This document shows, piece by piece, positions 59,801 through 64,000 of a stretch of 64,000 nt of DNA. Numbering within the stretch: the stretch's first letter is position 1; each line of letters opens with the position of its first letter. The DNA lies in the NCBI RefSeq assembly GCF_011745365.1, contig NW_024468913.1:3596001-3660000 (forward strand), read 5' to 3'. The translations under genes and the position numbers were made by a program. Under the pieces are notes generated by a model. The model saw only the letters and a program-made list of their open reading frames with translations, ran no database searches and was not told the DNA's origin. The DNA is from Cryphonectria parasitica EP155 (taxonomy: Eukaryota > Ascomycota > Sordariomycetes > Diaporthales > Cryphonectriaceae).

Positions 59801-61614
59801 TCACTCGTAGTCGTCCTCATCACCAACTCCCTCACGGTCAGCAAAGACCATATAGTGCACGTCTTCGTCCTGTGCTGCCTCGCCCAGTACTTTCCTCCAG
59901 ACCTGCTGGACGGGACCAAGGATGCCATCGTCAAAACTCAGGGAGGCGGGGGTCGTAGGAAAATCGAGGACTTGGCCATCATCAATAATGGTGCTGTTGG
60001 TGCTGGCCTTTTGCTCGTAGTAAAGCTGATACAGAGAATGGGGCGCCGTCCCATGCTCGGGGGCAAGAGCGGACAAGAGGGAGGTGATTGTGTTTTCGAG
60101 GAGGGATTTGGACTCTACTGTGTGAATGGTACTCAGGTATAGCGCGCCTAGGAGGCTGGGGTCAGTAACAGCAGCGAATTAGGATGAGGAAGGGACAGGT
60201 AACAGAGGAAGATTGGGGGATTAGGTTGTCAGAATCCATGTTTGACGTCAAAGCCGAAGCTCAGGCAATGTAGATAAGGTTGTTTGAATGGTTTTTCATC
60301 ATGCAACGCGAGAATGAGAGGGGGAATCATCGAGTCGGGAGGGATGGGGGTGCTGAGCTTACATTGTCCAGCAGGGCATTCGCCTGTGTCGCTTGAGTGA
60401 GCGATGGCGTATATTGGACATGTGGATTCGGCTGCGGAATCCGTTTTGACAGACCCAGGAGGGAAGGCGATGACAGCCACGGCAGGAGTGGGAGCTCCCT
60501 CCATTGTTGTCTCGAACAAGGCCTCAAGGGGTGAATCGATGATGGCCACTATCCTGCTCGTCTTGGTAGACTGACCAACAGAGGCCTCCTCAGGTCCTCG
60601 AACAAGCAACTTGGTCTTGACAACTGTGCCGTCTGTGAGTTCCAGCTCTGTGAGCCCATCCCCTGTGCCCTCGCTCCTCAGCTTCTTGAGGCCGGTACCA
60701 AGCATGTAGACTCCGCCACCGACCGCACCAGCCCGACAGCCGACCTGTGCAATCTCAGAGCCGCCACCCCACTTGGGATACACGGCGGCAAAACCAGGTC
60801 CGAACTTGCCCATGGACGTCAGATGCCGGTGTATCGTCTGCAGACCATCCTTGGTACTGATCGACCCATCGAGCGACAGCGTCAGGGTGATGATATACGT
60901 CTTCAGCTCTTGGTCCAGGCTCATCTTGTCGCCCAGGAACTCGGCCAAGGGTCTATCCGCGTACTCTTCCCACTGTGGAAGCGTAGGCTCGTCTTGATAT
61001 GACAGAACCAGCTTGAGGAACTTCATCAACTGCCTCTTGGAGCGGGCGGAGAGATCTGTGGAGGAGAAGACATCCTCGCGTGTGGAGGGGATGCGCGTGA
61101 GGATCGGTCTTGGGGAGGACGGCCTCAAGACGAAGAATGAGCCGACGGCGAGGAACTCTAGCTGTCGGAAGGCGCGGGAGGAGACAAGCTGGGACAGCAG
61201 TTCTGAGTTGGCATGGATAATCTGCGGGGATAGAGAGAGAGCGTAACCTCGTGGGTTCGAGAGGCCGGCTCCGGCTCCAGCTGGTGCTGACTCTGGCGGT
61301 CGCGTTATGGCGGCACCCGTGAAGATGGCGGACGAGTCTGACGGAGCGCTGGCTGTCACGGACGCCCAGTCATCGGCCTCCTGCAGGCTGAAAGCAGCCT
61401 CCGCGCCCCCATAGTATACATTAGGGTCTATATGCAAAATCTTCTTGTCGGACCGGGACAGGGCTCTTCATCAAGGTGAAGGACTGGGTTAGTTAGATGG
61501 GCTTCTGGGACTGGGGAAAGGAGGGGGAGAAACCACTGACAATGCCAGAAGAGCCTCCTGCAGACCTGTACCGCATATAACTGCGTCCCAGGTTGTGTCA
61601 CTTAGAGACTCCAT
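59801..61614 (-). CDS. MRS6: Rab escort protein (Rab geranylgeranyltransferase component A)
   Basis: Three exons on the minus strand, 61614-61541, 61465-60363 and 60147-59801, give 507 residues. REP presents newly made Rab GTPases to the geranylgeranyl transferase and delivers them to membranes. The N-terminal GDI-fold dinucleotide motif is WDAVICGTGLQEALLALAL, followed across the intron by KKILHIDPNVYYGGAEA. Other GDI/REP blocks are GPGFAAVYPKWGGGSEIAQ and GAVGGGVYMLG. The C-terminal LYLSTIHT block is restored by the 60148-60362 intron. The start at 61614 (MESLSDTTWD) matches the usual fungal start; an upstream in-frame ATG at 61710 would add 32 residues. The acidic C-terminus ends GDEDDYE. 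Confidence 0.93.
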
Positions 61615-62356
61615 GTCAAGAGTGTTGGCTCTCTCGACGGAGAGGGGCTTTGGTGGTATTGAGGGGAAGACGTTGAAAATTGAGCCGTCCTTGGAGAAGA
61701 GGCTCTGCAAATTTGACAGCAGAGGATGCCTGCTTAGTGGCCCAAGCTCCTCACCCTAACCCCACTCAGGCCCAATCGTCGACAAGAAAGTCACTTGGCT
61801 TTTTTTTCTCTCTCTTCTTCTCTTCTCTTTCTTAACAACCACCCCGCTCAACCAGGTACAGTTGCCTTTTACCCACATAGACAACAACATTCTGAACGGA
61901 GTTTCCTTTCATTAGGCAGCTTCATGTTGAGCGGTAGATTGAAATTATCCTCTTGTATCTACTGCTCTTGAATTATCAACGTGTTAGAGCGGTTCGAACG
62001 GTCGAGACATTTTTTCTTCCTCTATCGGAGCGGAAGCAAAAGAATAAAATTCAAATAAATAAATAAAAATCACTTCGCAAGACGCAAGAGCGTTTGCCCG
62101 AGGCTATTTCGTTGCCTGTTGCGGAGCCGCGGGCCAATGCTCACCGATGATTATCAACAAACTCACAGCACACCTATGCGCGTAGTTCGGCACACTAGGC
62201 TGCTGCAATTCGCCAATTGGAAGCTCATTCGTGCTATGTTGTATACCTAATGCTTCTTCTTGCTTGCCCCGTTCCGAGCATCTCGTCTGATCGCTCTGAA
62301 CAGTGCAGCTCCTCCCGCCTGACAGGGCGTCGTCACCACCTATACCATTCGCCAAG
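61615..62356. other. Divergent promoter region between MRS6 and the hydrolase gene
   Basis: About 740 bases upstream of both genes. It holds a T/CT-rich tract (61800-61835) and an AT-rich part with AAATAAATAAATAAA near 62050-62068. No supported gene. Confidence 0.45.
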
Positions 62357-63544
62357 ATGGAAACCCTCACGTCAAGGCCCATGCTGGCGACTGGACTGGC
62401 ATGTGTAGCCGCCGCCCTGATCATCCGGCCCCTCCTCCTCCGCCGGCCCCCTCAAGCCAGGACTGACATCATCCCCTCGCCCCGGCAGACCCTCCTCCGG
62501 ACCCTCTCCCCCTCCCAGCTCGCCTCTCTCCCTTATCCACCCAATGTCCTCCCAGGAAGCCGCGCCATGAAGACCCCCTACGGCACCATCCACGTCTTCG
62601 AGTTCGGCCCCTGCCAGGGCGAGCGCGTGCTGCTGCTGGCCGGCATGTCGACACCCTGCATCGCCCTGTCGAGCCTCGCGGAGAGTCTCGCCGCCCAGGG
62701 CTGCCGCGTGATGCTGTTCGACTACTTTGGGCGCGGGTGGAGCGACACGCCTGACCCGGCCGAGGTCGACCACGACGAGAGGCTGTACGTCAGCCAGATG
62801 CTGTACGTACTCGCCAGCTCGGAGGTGAGCTGGTTCGGGAACGCCGACAGGGACAGAAGGGACGGCGGCGGCGGCGGCGGCGGCGGGCTGGGCGGGTTTC
62901 ACCTCATCGGGTACTCGTTCGGCGGTGGCCTGGCGGCTGAGTTTGCGAGCTGGTTCCCGCACGCTGTGCGGTCGGTGACATTGATCGCGCCGGGCGGGCT
63001 GATGAGGGCGAGCGGGAACAGCTGGCGGACGCGGGTGCTGTACTCTCGAGGCTGGCTGCCGGAGTGGACGCTGCAGTATTTCGTCAGGAGACAGTTTGAG
63101 CCTGCCAAGGAGGACAAGACCCAGGCTGGTGGCCACTTCGATCACGCCTCGCTCGTATCCAGCCGTCCAGATATCACGGTGGGGTCGGTCGTGGCGTGGC
63201 AGCTTGGCCATCATGTGGGCTTCATACCAGCCGTGATGAGCGCATTTCGCTATGGACCCATCCACGAGCGGTACGAGGAGTGGGCGCGGCTGAGGACACG
63301 GCTCGCGGAAAGACGGCAGGATAGCAGCCTGCCTGGCCTGTTCGCCGGCAAGATGCTTCTGGTCCTGGGCTCGTCGGACCCGATTGTCACGGAAGAGCAG
63401 ATCGTGCCTGACATGAGGAAGATCTTGGGAGACGATGATGCTGTAGAGGTGCTTGTGTTGGATGGTGGCCATGAGGTGGCTTTTGTGAAGGGATCAGAGA
63501 TCGCGGATGCTGCTATCAGGTTCTGGACAGAGATCTCAGACTGA
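62357..63544 (+). CDS. Alpha/beta-hydrolase fold protein with N-terminal membrane anchor
   Basis: Single exon, 395 residues. The start at 62357 puts a hydrophobic segment (LATGLACVAAALIIRPLLL, about residues 10-28) near the N-terminus, likely a signal anchor. The nucleophile elbow is GYSFGGG with Ser about 187. The oxyanion region VLLLAGMSTPC and the strand FDYFGRGWSDTP precede it. The acid is probably Asp in GSSDPIV and the base His in LDGGHEVAF. A run of glycines (about residues 169-178, GGC codons) interrupts the loop just before the elbow. The substrate cannot be told from sequence; lipid or ester hydrolysis is a guess. A 366-codon open frame on the opposite strand is a GC-driven shadow. 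Confidence 0.85.
   Translation: METLTSRPMLATGLACVAAALIIRPLLLRRPPQARTDIIPSPRQTLLRTLSPSQLASLPYPPNVLPGSRAMKTPYGTIHVFEFGPCQGERVLLLAGMSTPCIALSSLAESLAAQGCRVMLFDYFGRGWSDTPDPAEVDHDERLYVSQMLYVLASSEVSWFGNADRDRRDGGGGGGGGLGGFHLIGYSFGGGLAAEFASWFPHAVRSVTLIAPGGLMRASGNSWRTRVLYSRGWLPEWTLQYFVRRQFEPAKEDKTQAGGHFDHASLVSSRPDITVGSVVAWQLGHHVGFIPAVMSAFRYGPIHERYEEWARLRTRLAERRQDSSLPGLFAGKMLLVLGSSDPIVTEEQIVPDMRKILGDDDAVEVLVLDGGHEVAFVKGSEIADAAIRFWTEISD
62862..62887 (+). repeat. Glycine-coding GGC repeat in the hydrolase gene
   Basis: A run of GGC codons lies between the strand after SEVSWFGNADRDRRD and the nucleophile elbow GYSFGG. It is likely length-variable. Confidence 0.8.
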
Positions 63545-63733
63545 CTAGATCAAAGCACAAGAGTATAGACATAGATAAGACATGTACGTGACACAATAAA
63601 ACATCTAGACTCTGGAGAGGACTTGTTGTACAAGTTGGTATATTGTGTTTTTTCTTTCTTCTTTTTCGTGTTAGGGTATCATTCGCAACCTATACGCCAT
63701 AGACCAGCGTGGTTTCCAACAAAAACCTCCTTC
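63545..63733. other. Short region between convergent genes
   Basis: Shared 3' region of the hydrolase gene and the right-edge gene. It contains AATAAA at about 63595, a possible polyadenylation signal, and a T-rich tract at 63645-63668. Confidence 0.45.
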
Positions 63734-64000
63734 TCATTGGGAAAGCTCCTTAGAGAGCACATCCCACCTGCGTTCTGCTACGCCAACCATCTCCCGTATT
63801 TCCTTGGAACCTAGTAACCTTCCTCCGACCTTGGAGATCCCTCGTATCCTCGTCTCACCACCCGTCCGATCCACCACAACCGTAACACTCTCGTCACACA
63901 ACTTCTCCTCCTCGCGGTCCGGATCGACCAGGACCCACGACTTGGGCTCGCCCTGGCCGGAATCCTGCTCCCTGTTCGTCAAAACGGCAGCTGTACAGGC
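63734..64000 (-). CDS. RNase PH-type exosome subunit, C-terminal part (Rrp43-like)
   Basis: The minus-strand frame is open to the window edge, so the start is missing; 88 residues are visible. It begins ACTAAVLTNRE, then WVLVDPDREEEKLCDESVTV and the VVVDRTGG turn, and ends MVGVAERRWDVLSKELSQ. The pattern DPD..EE.LC...VTVVVD followed by KVGG and a terminal helix is the second domain of 3'-exoribonuclease (RNase PH) family exosome subunits. Rrp43 is my best guess; Rrp42 or Rrp45 are possible. The exosome ring degrades and trims RNA in nucleus and cytoplasm. Eukaryotic ring subunits are catalytically inactive. Confidence 0.7.
   Translation of the reverse strand, partial: ACTAAVLTNREQDSGQGEPKSWVLVDPDREEEKLCDESVTVVVDRTGGETRIRGISKVGGRLLGSKEIREMVGVAERRWDVLSKELSQ

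Noticed and set aside
62372..63472. 366-codon minus-strand open frame
   Set aside because: Antisense shadow of the alpha/beta hydrolase; no motif of its own.

Overview
The window is nuclear DNA from a filamentous ascomycete (Pezizomycotina, most likely a Sordariomycete). Genes are spaced 1-5 kb apart and carry GT...AG introns of about 50-250 nt with RCTRAC-like branch sites. The gene families are typical of these fungi: a HET protein, an ankyrin/CorA-like protein, a PTH11-type rhodopsin-like receptor, HsbA, a GPI-type aspartic protease, S1/P1 nuclease and a Rec8 kleisin. The species call is inference. Exon structures were rebuilt by hand from splice sites, reading phase and protein-family motifs; every multi-exon model given here closes to a whole number of codons, except MED12, which is broken by one base.

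Left part (1-12 kb), accessory in character: a ten-exon ankyrin/CorA-like membrane protein (1188-4861), two tRNA-Phe genes on the minus strand (6.0 and 6.3 kb), a HET-domain protein (8128-10178, minus), a third tRNA-Phe in inverted orientation (10.7 kb) and a small NAD(P)-binding epimerase-like protein (11028-12008, minus). About 5.5 kb with no supported gene follows.

Middle (17.5-41.8 kb): MED12/SRB8 of the Mediator kinase module (17584-22522, with a one-base frameshift near 19840), a seven-helix rhodopsin-like receptor (24771-26474), a degenerate ~90 bp tandem repeat (27.1-27.4 kb), a broken BTB-like relic (27.8-28.3 kb), a His-rich single-span membrane protein with a PPSY tail (30071-31273), an intron-containing tRNA-Gly(UCC) (32.4 kb), a secreted Ser-rich protein of the family often misnamed 'ribosomal protein s17' (33535-35106, minus), an S1/P1 nuclease (37874-38922, minus) and a vacuolar PQ-loop transporter (40505-41775).

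Right part (44-64 kb): a GPI-type aspartic protease (44730-46225), a Pmp3-type membrane proteolipid (47466-47955, minus), an HsbA cell-wall protein with a (CA)25 tract in its intron (51945-52804), a 47-residue secreted microprotein (54266-54409, minus), a Rec8 meiotic cohesin subunit (56734-59289), Rab escort protein MRS6 (59801-61614, minus), an alpha/beta hydrolase (62357-63544) and the C-terminal end of an RNase PH-type exosome subunit that runs off the right edge. The genes do not form one pathway. Housekeeping genes (MED12, REC8, MRS6, exosome) are interspersed with secreted or surface proteins and self-recognition-type genes. No intact transposon and no CRISPR array was seen. Homopolymer G/C tracts and short microsatellites are unusually common between genes.
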